Source of the DNA: Gammaproteobacteria bacterium | GTDB taxonomy: Bacteria; Pseudomonadota; Gammaproteobacteria; Steroidobacterales; Steroidobacteraceae | Direction: 5' to 3' | Assembly (NCBI GenBank): GCA_020029535.1 | Contig: JAIBJM010000004.1 | Coordinates: forward strand, 1-64,000 | Length of the DNA stretch: 64,000 nt | Shown here: piece by piece, positions 21,870 through 30,308 of the stretch | Position numbering within the stretch: position 1 is the stretch's first letter | How the letters are laid out: each line of letters opens with the position of its first letter | Notes under the pieces: generated by a model | Databases searched by the model: none | Told to the model about the DNA's origin: nothing | What the model saw: the letters and a program-made list of their open reading frames with translations, nothing else | Made by a program: the position numbers and the translations under genes

Positions 21870-21946
21870 TGCTATGGCAACCCCGCTATCCCCTGACGGG
21901 ACCGGAGGCTTTGCGTCCCTGCCTTGCAGCAGGTTTGCCGTTAGAT
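21870..21946 (-). promoter_or_regulatory. Cyclic di-GMP-I (GEMM-I) riboswitch aptamer
   Basis: The minus strand carries the near-invariant GEMM-I core: GGCAAACC, then GGGACGCAAAGCCTCCGG (21919–21902), then TAGCGGGGTTGCC ending at 21876. The first stem-loop is CCTGCT-GCAA-GGCAGG, a six-pair stem capped by a GNRA tetraloop as in the V. cholerae Vc2 aptamer. The second arm can form TCCC/GGGA. GGCAA (21939–21935) and TTGCC (21880–21876) can close the junction. The leader runs into the SPOR-like gene 80 bases downstream, with a hairpin over its ribosome-binding site. A GGDEF/EAL gene ends about 105 bases upstream on the same strand. Confidence 0.93.
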
Positions 21947-22050
21947 CACGTGACGCAGTGTGGCAGTGTGACGAAGGGCGTCAAGGGTGCGGACAGAGAG
22001 CCAGTTCACGACTGGCGAAGAATGTTGTGGTGCGTCACAGTTTGGGTCGA

Positions 22051-24864
22051 TCAGCCGGCCTCGCGCAGCGCTGTACCAGGCATCGGGTGGCGTGCCATCA
22101 GCAATTCGGTGGTCTCGATAACGTTGCGGGGATGGGCCAGGTAGAAGCCCTGCGCCATGTCGCACTGGCGCTCGCGCAGGAACTCCATCTGCTCCATGGT
22201 TTCGACGCCCTCGGCGACCACCTGCTTGCCGAGCGCATGCGCCATCACGATGATGGTTTCAGCCAGCGTTGCCGCGGTCACGCTGTGTGGCACTTCCTCG
22301 ATGAACGAGCGATCGATCTTGATCACCTGCACCGGATGCTGGCGCAGATAGCCCAGCGACGAATAGCCGGTGCCGAAGTCATCCAGTGACAGGCGCACAC
22401 CCAGCGCCGACAGCCGGCGCAGCGACAGACGTGCTTCATCGTCGGCGAACACCGATTCGGTCAGTTCGATCTCCAGCATCTCGGGTGGCACATTGACCCG
22501 GTCCAGCGCGCGCCGCACGATCTTGGAAAATTCCGTCTGCCGCAACTGATGCACCGAGACATTCAGCGCCAGCCGTTGTGGCGCGATGCCCTGTTCGCGC
22601 CAGATGGCGAGCTGGTTGCATGCGGTTTCCAGCACCCAGGCGCCGATGTCGACGATCAGGCCGCTCTGCTCGGCGGCGGGTATGAACTGACCGGGACTGC
22701 GCAGCGCTTCGCGCGGCGGCTGCCAGCGCAGCAATGCCTCGAGTCCGACCAGACTGCCATCGCTCAACGAATACTGCGGCTGGTAGTACAGCGAAAATTC
22801 ACGGCGGCGCAATGCGCGGAACAATCCGCTCTCGGCCACCGGTGTGCCTGACTTCTCCATGCTGCGCTCATAGAACACTGCGCGGCCGCGGCCACCTTCC
22901 TTGGCCCGATACATGGCGAGGTCGGCATTGCGCATCAGGTCTTCAATGGAGTTGCCATCATCGGGGAACAGCGTGGCGCCGATGCTGGCGCGCACGTAGT
23001 GGTCGCGTCCGCCGACATTGACCGGATGCTGCAGCGACTCGGTGATGCGCGTCGCCACCTGCCGCACCGAATCCGCGCCGCTGATGCCGCGCAGGATCAC
23101 GGTGAATTCGTCGCCAGCCAGCCGTGCCACCGTGTCGCCATCCTTGACGCAGGCGCGCAGCCGCTGCGCGGCGATCTGCAGCAGCTGATCGCCGGCGGCA
23201 TGGCCAACACTGTCGTTGACCTTCTTGAAGTGATCGAGATCCACATACAGCAGGGCGCCACGCTGCAGACCAGCCGCCGCGCTGGCCAGTTCCTGCGACA
23301 GCCGGTCGCGGAACAGCAGGCGGTTCGGCAGCGAAGTCAGCGCATCGAAATGCGCCTGCCGGTACAACGCCTCATCGCGCTGGCTCTTCGACAGTGCCGC
23401 ACCCAGCCGCGTGGCGCACTCGGTGCCGTATGCAGCCAGCTCAGGCGGCACGGATGGCACGCCCAGATAGCCCACCGACAGAATCGCCGCGACGCGATCC
23501 TGCACCAGCACCGGCCACACCCAGAAAAACTCGGCGCCCAGTGCCCGCAGCGGATCGAGGAAACTGTGCCGGTGCGGTTCGCAGCGGGTGACGGTCAGAC
23601 CCTGGCGCTGCTCCTGCAGGTCTTTCAGCAGTTCGGTATCCACGCTGATGCGGCTGACCGGCAGCTCGACGCCGTTGGTTGCTGACACATAGGTGCGCGC
23701 GTGATCGGAAGCATCGGGATCCATCAGCGCCAGTGCCGCACCATGGCAGCCGGTGATTCTGCAAATGCGCGCCAGCACCGGATCGAGCGCCTGTTCCAGC
23801 TCGCTCGACTCGAGCAGCAGGCGATCGATTTCATTGAGACTGCCCAGCGCCTGCATGCGGCTCTGCAGCTGCCCAACGGTGCGATTGAATGCGATCGCCA
23901 GTTCGCGCGGCATATCACGCGACCGCGCCAGGGCTACGCGCCGGTAGCGACCTTCGCCCAGTTCTCCCAGCGCCTCCTGCAGCTCACCCAGCACCGGCTG
24001 CCAGCCACGCGTCAGATACCGCGTGCCCAGCACCAGCAGCGCCGCGGCCAGCAGCAGCAGGGCCGGCAATGCCTTCAGCAGCACAACCAGACTTCCAGCG
24101 TCCGCAGCATTTGCGTAGCCCACCACCAACCAGTTGACGCTGCCGAGGCGGCGGCTGTCGGTCTTCAGCCGCGACACAGCGCCCAGCCATTCGGCGCCGT
24201 CAACAGTCCAGCCGCGAACGGACGGAGCCGCCACCAGTTGCGCCAGCTGATGTTCGCGACGGAACAGTGCCTGCAGTTCACCGGATACTTCCGAAGTGGC
24301 CTGCAATACATTGCCATCGCCATCCAGCACGGCCACCGATGCATCGGCGCGCACCGGCGCGATGCCCTGCCAGAACCATTCAGAAGACAGCTCGAACCAG
24401 GCGGCATTGCCACCGGGGAGCGAACGGATCATGTACAGCTCGCGGCTGCGCGCTTTGCTGTCCGCGGCGCGCAGCAACAGCTGACCATCCGACAATGCCG
24501 AGCGATCGGCAGCGGTCAGCGCCGCCGGCAGGCGTGCGCCGGCAGGCGGAATACCGGTTGGATAGATCAGCACCTCGCGGATGCCCGGTGAACGCAGAGC
24601 GCGTTGACGCAGCGTGCCACCCTCATCGGCAGCCACTGAATTCTGCACGATGGCTTCGACGGCCATCAGGCGGGCATTCAGGTTCGCGGTGACGGCACTG
24701 CTCAGCTCGACGACGCGCGCATTGGTGGCACGCCCCAGCTCCTCATCGACGATGCCAGCCGTGATCCACGCCGTGGCGCCGCACATCAACGCCAGAGCGA
24801 GGGCCAACACCAGACACAGCCGGTTGGCCATTGATTTCGACGGCAAGATTTCGTCCAGACGCAT
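22051..24864 (-). CDS. Membrane GAF-GGDEF-EAL c-di-GMP signalling protein
   Basis: 937 residues from ATG 24864 (a further ATG at 24831 is possible). Transmembrane segment at about 15–37, an extracytoplasmic sensor at about 38–255, a second transmembrane segment at about 258–284, a HAMP-like linker, GAF (about 345–490), GGDEF (about 500–660) and EAL (about 680–920). The GGDEF signature is AGDEF at 583–587, compatible with diguanylate cyclase activity; the RxxD inhibitory site is KDGD. The EAL motif (EALLRW, 709–711) and DDFGTGYSSL are intact, compatible with phosphodiesterase activity. Net activity cannot be decided. The next gene downstream on this strand carries a c-di-GMP-I riboswitch leader. 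Confidence 0.93.
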   Translation of the reverse strand: MRLDEILPSKSMANRLCLVLALALALMCGATAWITAGIVDEELGRATNARVVELSSAVTANLNARLMAVEAIVQNSVAADEGGTLRQRALRSPGIREVLIYPTGIPPAGARLPAALTAADRSALSDGQLLLRAADSKARSRELYMIRSLPGGNAAWFELSSEWFWQGIAPVRADASVAVLDGDGNVLQATSEVSGELQALFRREHQLAQLVAAPSVRGWTVDGAEWLGAVSRLKTDSRRLGSVNWLVVGYANAADAGSLVVLLKALPALLLLAAALLVLGTRYLTRGWQPVLGELQEALGELGEGRYRRVALARSRDMPRELAIAFNRTVGQLQSRMQALGSLNEIDRLLLESSELEQALDPVLARICRITGCHGAALALMDPDASDHARTYVSATNGVELPVSRISVDTELLKDLQEQRQGLTVTRCEPHRHSFLDPLRALGAEFFWVWPVLVQDRVAAILSVGYLGVPSVPPELAAYGTECATRLGAALSKSQRDEALYRQAHFDALTSLPNRLLFRDRLSQELASAAAGLQRGALLYVDLDHFKKVNDSVGHAAGDQLLQIAAQRLRACVKDGDTVARLAGDEFTVILRGISGADSVRQVATRITESLQHPVNVGGRDHYVRASIGATLFPDDGNSIEDLMRNADLAMYRAKEGGRGRAVFYERSMEKSGTPVAESGLFRALRRREFSLYYQPQYSLSDGSLVGLEALLRWQPPREALRSPGQFIPAAEQSGLIVDIGAWVLETACNQLAIWREQGIAPQRLALNVSVHQLRQTEFSKIVRRALDRVNVPPEMLEIELTESVFADDEARLSLRRLSALGVRLSLDDFGTGYSSLGYLRQHPVQVIKIDRSFIEEVPHSVTAATLAETIIVMAHALGKQVVAEGVETMEQMEFLRERQCDMAQGFYLAHPRNVIETTELLMARHPMPGTALREAG

Positions 24865-24974
24865 TTCATCAATGCCCGGTCCAGGGAAGGTCAATTTAAC
24901 GATTGTCGGCGCCACTGCTGTGCAGTGGATCACCCTATTGCCAGAACTTCCGGCTATCAGCTCACAATCGGCGG

Positions 24975-25667
24975 TCACACCCGGACCGCAGCGCTGCCGC
25001 GCCGCTGCGTCAGTTTCTGCATGCCGCCCCAGGTGTAGCGCTGCACGCCGGCGCGCGCGGTCATCGCCGCCGCGTACATGGCTGCCGCCAGCGTCGTGGC
25101 CGGTATGCTGCGCCAGCGCTGCGCGCTTCCCTGCAGCAGCGGACCGATCGCGGTCAACGCCAGCGCCGCGAGCTTTTCCACCGGCCGGAACTCGCGCCGT
25201 GGGCCGCGGATGACGCAGGGCTGCATGATGTGCAGTGACCGGAACTGCAACGTTGCGAGCGCCGCTTCCATGCCGCCCTTGACGCGCAGGTAGGGGTAGC
25301 GGCTTTCCGGGTTGGCATCCACTGAAGAAATCACGATGAACTGTTGTGCGCCGGCCTGCCGGGCCACGCGCGCAAAGTGCAGCACCAGATCGTGATCGAC
25401 AGCCTGATGGCCCGCCCCGCCGGACTGCCGCTGCGTGGTGCCTATGCAGCAGTAGGCGTCATCGCAACGCATGCCGCGCAGCTCGGTATCCATCGCTTCA
25501 AAGCGCAGGATGCGATTGGCCAGTCGTGGATGATCGATCGACAGCGGCCGCCGCGACAGCGCAAGGACCCGCGCATACCCCGGGCCAGCCAGCAGTTTGC
25601 GCAGCAGCTCACCGCCCACCATGCCGCTGCCGCCGATGACCCAGGCGGTCTTTGCTTCTTCTGCCAT
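24975..25667 (-). CDS. NAD(P)-binding Rossmann oxidoreductase, HTATIP2-like
   Basis: A 230-residue extended/atypical short-chain dehydrogenase-type protein. The N-terminal GGSGMVGGELLRKLLAG is the dinucleotide-binding loop. FIVISSVDAN and YPYLRVKGGMEAAL hold the Y-x3-K-like active-site region seen in NAD(P)H-binding HTATIP2-like proteins, and QPCVIRGPRREFRP completes the fold. Substrate unknown. It starts 10 bases after the radical SAM stop, so probably the same transcript. Confidence 0.85.
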   Translation of the reverse strand: MAEEAKTAWVIGGSGMVGGELLRKLLAGPGYARVLALSRRPLSIDHPRLANRILRFEAMDTELRGMRCDDAYCCIGTTQRQSGGAGHQAVDHDLVLHFARVARQAGAQQFIVISSVDANPESRYPYLRVKGGMEAALATLQFRSLHIMQPCVIRGPRREFRPVEKLAALALTAIGPLLQGSAQRWRSIPATTLAAAMYAAAMTARAGVQRYTWGGMQKLTQRRGSAAVRV

Positions 25668-25676
25668 GAGTACAGC

Positions 25677-26753
25677 TTAAAACAGACCCAGATCCAGTTG
25701 TCCACCCGGCGCGGGACGGCGGAATTGCGTAGTATCGAGCGCCACCGGGCGACGATTGAGGCCAATCCTGCGGCAGGTCAGCTCGAAACGACTGCGCAAC
25801 AGATCGGCCCATGCGCCCTGGCCGCGCATGCGCACACCGAAGGTGGCATCGTTGTCGCGACCATTGCGCGTGGCCTGCACCAGCGACATCACATGCGCGG
25901 CACGATCGGGCATGTGCGCATCGAGCCACTCACGGAACAGCTGCTTGAGTTCCAGCGGCAGCCGCAGCAGCACGTAGCCCGCCGAGGCAGCGCCGGCGCC
26001 GGCGGCCGCTTCGAGGATGCTCTCGAGTTCGGCATCGTTGACGGCAGGAATCATCGGCGCCGCCATCACGCCCACCGGCACTCCCGCGGCGTGCAGCTCG
26101 CGCAGCACGCGCAGCCGGGCTTCGGGCGAGGCCGCGCGCGGTTCCAGCGTTCGCTTCAGCTCGTTATCGAGCGTGGTGATGCTGACGTGGACGCGCGTCA
26201 GACCAGCTTCGGCCAGCGGTTGCAACAGATCGAGATCGCGCAGCACCAGAACGCCCTTGGTCAGCAGCATTACCGGATGGCGGGTTTCCAGCATCACCTG
26301 CAGGATCGAGCGCGTCACCTGCAGGCGGCGCTCGACGGGCTGGTAGGGATCGGTATTGGCGCCCAGCATGATGGGACGGCAGACGTAGTTGGGCCGCGCG
26401 ATCTCCTGCCGCAGCAGATTTTCGGCGTCGGCCTTGTAGAACAGCCGGGTTTCGAAATCGATGCCCGGTGACAGGTCCATATGGGCATGACTGGGCCGCG
26501 CGTAGCAGTAGATGCAGCCATGCTCGCAGCCGCGGTAGGGATTGATCGAATAGTCGAACGGAATGTCCGGCGAATCGTTGCGAGAAATGATGCTGCGCGC
26601 CGCTTCGGCACGCACTTCGGTGGCAATCGAATCCGGCGTCTCGTGCTGGTACCAGCCATCGTCCACCGACGCTACCTGACGGCGCGCGTAACGGTTGTCC
26701 GGATTGCTGAGGGCGCCGCGGCCCTTGAGGGGTTGCATCGGGATACTGTACAT
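25677..26753 (-). CDS. PA0069 family radical SAM protein
   Basis: A 358-residue radical SAM protein starting at ATG 26753, preceded by GGAG at eight bases. The N-terminus MYSIPMQPLKGRGALSNP is typical of the PA0069/Rv2578c family (SPL-like fold). The cluster motif is C76-x3-C80-x2-C83 (YRGCEHGCIYCYARP). GANTDPYQPVE and HVSITTLDNELKRTLEP are family segments. The reaction of the family is not established. The same reading frame stays open far upstream through the permease gene, but that extension is spurious. Confidence 0.92.
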   Translation of the reverse strand: MYSIPMQPLKGRGALSNPDNRYARRQVASVDDGWYQHETPDSIATEVRAEAARSIISRNDSPDIPFDYSINPYRGCEHGCIYCYARPSHAHMDLSPGIDFETRLFYKADAENLLRQEIARPNYVCRPIMLGANTDPYQPVERRLQVTRSILQVMLETRHPVMLLTKGVLVLRDLDLLQPLAEAGLTRVHVSITTLDNELKRTLEPRAASPEARLRVLRELHAAGVPVGVMAAPMIPAVNDAELESILEAAAGAGAASAGYVLLRLPLELKQLFREWLDAHMPDRAAHVMSLVQATRNGRDNDATFGVRMRGQGAWADLLRSRFELTCRRIGLNRRPVALDTTQFRRPAPGGQLDLGLF

Positions 26754-26782
26754 CCGTACAGCTCCGATGCAAGTAGCAGGTA

Positions 26783-27853
26783 TCAGCCCGGCGGCTGTTC
26801 CTGATGCGCGCGACCGGTGAGCCACTCGCGCCACACCGCCAGCAGCACCGCCAGAATTACCGGGCCGACGAACAGGCCCACCAGACCGAAGGCGCCCAAC
26901 CCGCCCAGCACGCCGAACATCACCAGCAGGAAGGGAATGCGCGTGGCATTGCTGATCACCATGGGCCGGATCAGGTTGTCGATCCAGCTGACTGCCAGCA
27001 GGCACCACAGCAGCAGGCCAGTGGCCGGAATCGTGTGGCCGGTGGCAAACATCCAGATCACGATGGAGCCCCATACCACCGGCACTGCGAACGGAATCAT
27101 CGCCGCCATCGTGGTCACCGCCGCGGCAAACACCGGCGCCGGAACTCCGGCGACCCAGTAACCGAGACCCGCCAGAAAACCCTGCGCCAGCGCGCACAGC
27201 ACCATGCTGACCAGCACCGCCTTGACGGTCTGGCCGATGGCCACCCAGTAGCCGTGCACGCGCGTGCCGAGGATCTGCTCCAGTACACGCAGCATCTGCA
27301 CGCCCAGCCGGTCGCCGTCGCGATAGAAGAAGAACATGCTGATGACGGTGATCAACAGCTTGGCGGCATTGCGTCCGACATCGCCGATCAGATTGGTGAT
27401 GCGACCATAGGAATTGCTCAGCAGGTTCTGCGCTGTTTCGCGCAACAACTCCGGATTGCTGATCAGTCTGGCGTTCAGATCGCGCAGCCAGCCGCCCACC
27501 AGCGGCAGACCGAACAGCGATTCGGGCAAACCCCTGCCCTGCGACATACCAGCCACGATGTCCCGATACGCCTCGCCGAGTTCGGTACGCATCAGCAGCA
27601 CAATGAAGGCCGTGGGCACGATCACCGCCAGCGTCAGCAGCAATGTCATCACCAGCGCGCCGATGGTGCGGCGGCCTCCGCACCAGCCCGTGACACGCAG
27701 ATACCACGACCAGGTGACGTAAGTGAGGATGCCGGCCCAGATCGCCGGCACGATGAAGGGCCGCAGTACGTTGAAACCCAGCAGAAACAGACCGGTGAGC
27801 AACGCCGTAACCAGCGCGCGTCGCAACCAGGGCGATGAACTCAGCGACTCCAT
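26783..27853 (-). CDS. AI-2E family (YdiK-like) inner-membrane permease
   Basis: A 356-residue membrane protein with about eight hydrophobic segments in the AI-2E family pattern: paired N-terminal helices (LVTALLTGLFLLGFNVLRPF), a large central loop (about 130–200), and the C-terminal WIDNLIRPMVISNATRIPFL and GLVGLFVGPVILAVLLAVW blocks, the strongest family markers. Members export small molecules or ions (some act as Na+/H+ antiporters); the name does not prove autoinducer transport. It overlaps the upstream hydrolase stop by one base (ATGA), implying translational coupling. Confidence 0.92.
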   Translation of the reverse strand: MESLSSSPWLRRALVTALLTGLFLLGFNVLRPFIVPAIWAGILTYVTWSWYLRVTGWCGGRRTIGALVMTLLLTLAVIVPTAFIVLLMRTELGEAYRDIVAGMSQGRGLPESLFGLPLVGGWLRDLNARLISNPELLRETAQNLLSNSYGRITNLIGDVGRNAAKLLITVISMFFFYRDGDRLGVQMLRVLEQILGTRVHGYWVAIGQTVKAVLVSMVLCALAQGFLAGLGYWVAGVPAPVFAAAVTTMAAMIPFAVPVVWGSIVIWMFATGHTIPATGLLLWCLLAVSWIDNLIRPMVISNATRIPFLLVMFGVLGGLGAFGLVGLFVGPVILAVLLAVWREWLTGRAHQEQPPG

Positions 27854-28767
27854 CAGGATACGGCTCCGGCGAAGTCGATGATGTGCCGCGCCACCTGCGC
27901 GGGCTGTTCGTACTGCAGCATGTGTGCGGCGGCTTCGACGACAGCGATCCGGCTGTGCGGTACCAGTTCATGCCAGCGCGCCACGACCTGCTCGCCGCCC
28001 AACCGTTGCACGTAGTCCGACTCGCGACCCCACAGCAACAGGCTGGGGGCCTTGATCAGCCGCCAGCACGCTTCGATATCGGCGCTCCCGTAACGGAACG
28101 GCTGACGGCGATAGTGCCGTTCATCGGCCAGCAACTCGATGCCATCCGCCGCCGGACGTGTCCACACCTGCGCCAGAAAGCGCGCATGCGCCGGCGGCAG
28201 GCGCGGATTGCGCTTCAGCACCGCTGCGGCCAGCTGTTCAATCGAGGCGAAACCACGCGACGGTGGCGCCGTCTGCTGCAGGGAATCCAGCCAGTCGATC
28301 ACACGCGGCGGAACGTCCTCGGGCGTGACCGGCGTCATGCCCAGCCCTTCGAGGTTCACCAGCCAGCGAGTGCGCTCCGGTCGCAGCCCGGCCCACAGCG
28401 CAGCGATCATCCCTCCCAGGCTATGACCCACCAGGCGCGCCGGCTTCTGCGGCACCAGCCGGTCCAGCGCGCACTGCAGATCAGCCAGATATTCGGGAAT
28501 CAGATAGCTGGGGCGGCGATCGCTGCCGCCGTAACCCGCCCAGTCGATGGCCACCAGCGGCCATGACTCGGGCAGACAATCGACCAGCAGCTGCAGGGCC
28601 GCGCCCCCGTCCATCCAGCCGTGCAGCAGCACGATGGGGTCGTCGCTGTCCGGGCCCCAGCGCGTGATGCCGAGCCGTCCACGATAGCCGTCGAGATGTC
28701 CGGTACGCGGCGGGCGGCGTGGCTGGTACACATCGGCGGACGGCAATGTGGCGGCAGCCTCGGCCAT
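27853..28767 (-). CDS. Alpha/beta hydrolase
   Basis: A 304-residue single-domain hydrolase. The oxyanion region is LLHGWMDGG, the nucleophile elbow GHSLGG has Ser116, the acid is probably in WGRESDYV and the histidine in AAAHMLQYEQP, so the triad is complete. Specificity is not deducible. It starts 3 bases after the ilvA stop and overlaps the permease gene, so it appears to be in an operon with ilvA. Confidence 0.88.
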   Translation of the reverse strand: MAEAAATLPSADVYQPRRPPRTGHLDGYRGRLGITRWGPDSDDPIVLLHGWMDGGAALQLLVDCLPESWPLVAIDWAGYGGSDRRPSYLIPEYLADLQCALDRLVPQKPARLVGHSLGGMIAALWAGLRPERTRWLVNLEGLGMTPVTPEDVPPRVIDWLDSLQQTAPPSRGFASIEQLAAAVLKRNPRLPPAHARFLAQVWTRPAADGIELLADERHYRRQPFRYGSADIEACWRLIKAPSLLLWGRESDYVQRLGGEQVVARWHELVPHSRIAVVEAAAHMLQYEQPAQVARHIIDFAGAVS

Positions 28768-28770
28768 TGG

Positions 28771-30288
28771 TCACCCGCGCAGGAACATCGGATAAGCGGG
28801 ATTGGCGGTCTCTTCGATGTACGGATACTGCAGCTCGGCCAGATGACGCAGGAAGTCGGCGCGCTCGGCGCGCGGCACCTGTATGCCGGCCAGCACACGG
28901 CCGTAATCGGAACCGTGATTGCGGTAATGGAACAGGCTGATGTTCCAGGACATGCCAATGGCCTGCAGAAACCTCAGCAGCGCGCCGGGCCGCTCTGGAA
29001 ACTCGAAGCGGTACAGCAACTCGTCCTGCAGCCCCGGCGCAGCGCCGCCGATCATGTAGCGCACGTGGAGCTTGGCCATTTCGTTCTGTGTCATGTCGAC
29101 GATGCGATAACCGTGGCCGCGCAACCGCTCGATCTCGGCTGCGCACTCGCCATTGCCGGCCGACAGGGAAAAGCCGACGAAGATGTGCGCGCGCTCCGAC
29201 CCCTGATAGCGATAGTTGAATTCGGTGACGCTGCGCTGGCCCAGCAGTTCGCAGAAGCGCAGGAAGCTGCCGCGCTGCTCGGGAATCTCGACCGCGAACA
29301 GCGCCTCGCGACCGCCGCCCACGTCGGCGCGCTCGGCAATGTGCCGCAGCCGGTCGAAGTTCATGTTGGCGCCGCTGTTGATGGCCACGAATCGCTGGCC
29401 CTGCAGCTTGTTGCGGGCCACATAGCTCTTGATGCCGGCCAGCGCCAGCGCGCCCGAAGGCTCGGGCACCGAGCGCGTGTCCTCGAAGGTGTCCTGCACC
29501 GCGCCGCAGATCTGGTCGGTGTTCACCAGCACGATCTCGTCGACATAGCGGCGCACCAGATCGAAGGTTTCCTCGCCGACGCGTCGCACGGCCACGCCGT
29601 CGGCGAACATGCCGACGCGATCCAGCGTGACGCGTTTGCCGGCACGCACCGATTCATACATGGCGGCGGCATCCTCGGGCTCGACACCGATCACCTTGAC
29701 GCCGGGATACAGCTGCTTGACGTAGACCGCAATGCCGGCGATCAGACCGCCGCCGCCCACCGGGACGAAGATGGCGTCCAGCTCGCCGCGACTCTGATGC
29801 ATGATCTCCATGCCGATGGTGCCCTGGCCGGCGATCACGTCGGGATCGTCGAACGGATGCACGAACACCATGTTCTTCTCGCGCACCAGCAGCTGCGCGT
29901 GCTCGTATGCGGCATCGAATACATCGCCGTGCAGCACCACCTCGCCGCCCAGATCCATCACCGCCTGCACCTTGATGTCCGGCGTGGTGCGCGGCATCAC
30001 GATCACGGCTGGCACGCCGCGCCGGCGCGCCGCCAGCGCCACACCCTGGGCGTGATTGCCGGCCGATGCGCAGATCACGCCGCGCGCTGCTGCCGAAGCC
30101 GACAGAAGCGCAATCTTGTTGTAGGCGCCGCGCAGCTTGAACGAAAACACCGGCTGCAGATCTTCGCGCTTCAGGCTGATCTGGTTGCCCAGCCGGCGCG
30201 ACAGGCGCGGCGCGGCATCCAGCGGCGTTTCGACAGCGACGTCATAGACCCTCGCGCGGAGGATCCTTTGCAGATAGTCATCGACCAT
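28771..30288 (-). CDS. ilvA: Threonine ammonia-lyase, biosynthetic
   Basis: A 505-residue PLP enzyme that deaminates threonine to 2-oxobutyrate, the first step to isoleucine. The PLP lysine is Lys51 in SFKLRGAYNK; SAGNHAQG and the phosphate-binding GGGGLI follow. After about residue 330 there are two ACT-like regulatory domains (FRFCEL..., FPERPGALLRFLQAIG), as in the feedback-regulated biosynthetic enzyme rather than the short catabolic one. It lies in a minus-strand run together with ilvB 4 kb further on, but not adjacent to it. It is 20 bases downstream of the FHA gene. Confidence 0.96.
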   Translation of the reverse strand: MVDDYLQRILRARVYDVAVETPLDAAPRLSRRLGNQISLKREDLQPVFSFKLRGAYNKIALLSASAAARGVICASAGNHAQGVALAARRRGVPAVIVMPRTTPDIKVQAVMDLGGEVVLHGDVFDAAYEHAQLLVREKNMVFVHPFDDPDVIAGQGTIGMEIMHQSRGELDAIFVPVGGGGLIAGIAVYVKQLYPGVKVIGVEPEDAAAMYESVRAGKRVTLDRVGMFADGVAVRRVGEETFDLVRRYVDEIVLVNTDQICGAVQDTFEDTRSVPEPSGALALAGIKSYVARNKLQGQRFVAINSGANMNFDRLRHIAERADVGGGREALFAVEIPEQRGSFLRFCELLGQRSVTEFNYRYQGSERAHIFVGFSLSAGNGECAAEIERLRGHGYRIVDMTQNEMAKLHVRYMIGGAAPGLQDELLYRFEFPERPGALLRFLQAIGMSWNISLFHYRNHGSDYGRVLAGIQVPRAERADFLRHLAELQYPYIEETANPAYPMFLRG

Positions 30289-30308
30289 GGGAGAAGCTTA
30301 GCGCGTTC

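Noticed and set aside
25677-27971. Apparent fusion of the radical SAM protein with a long N-terminal extension
   Set aside because: The extension is the out-of-frame reading of the AI-2E permease gene; the real start at 26753 has its own ribosome-binding site and family N-terminus.
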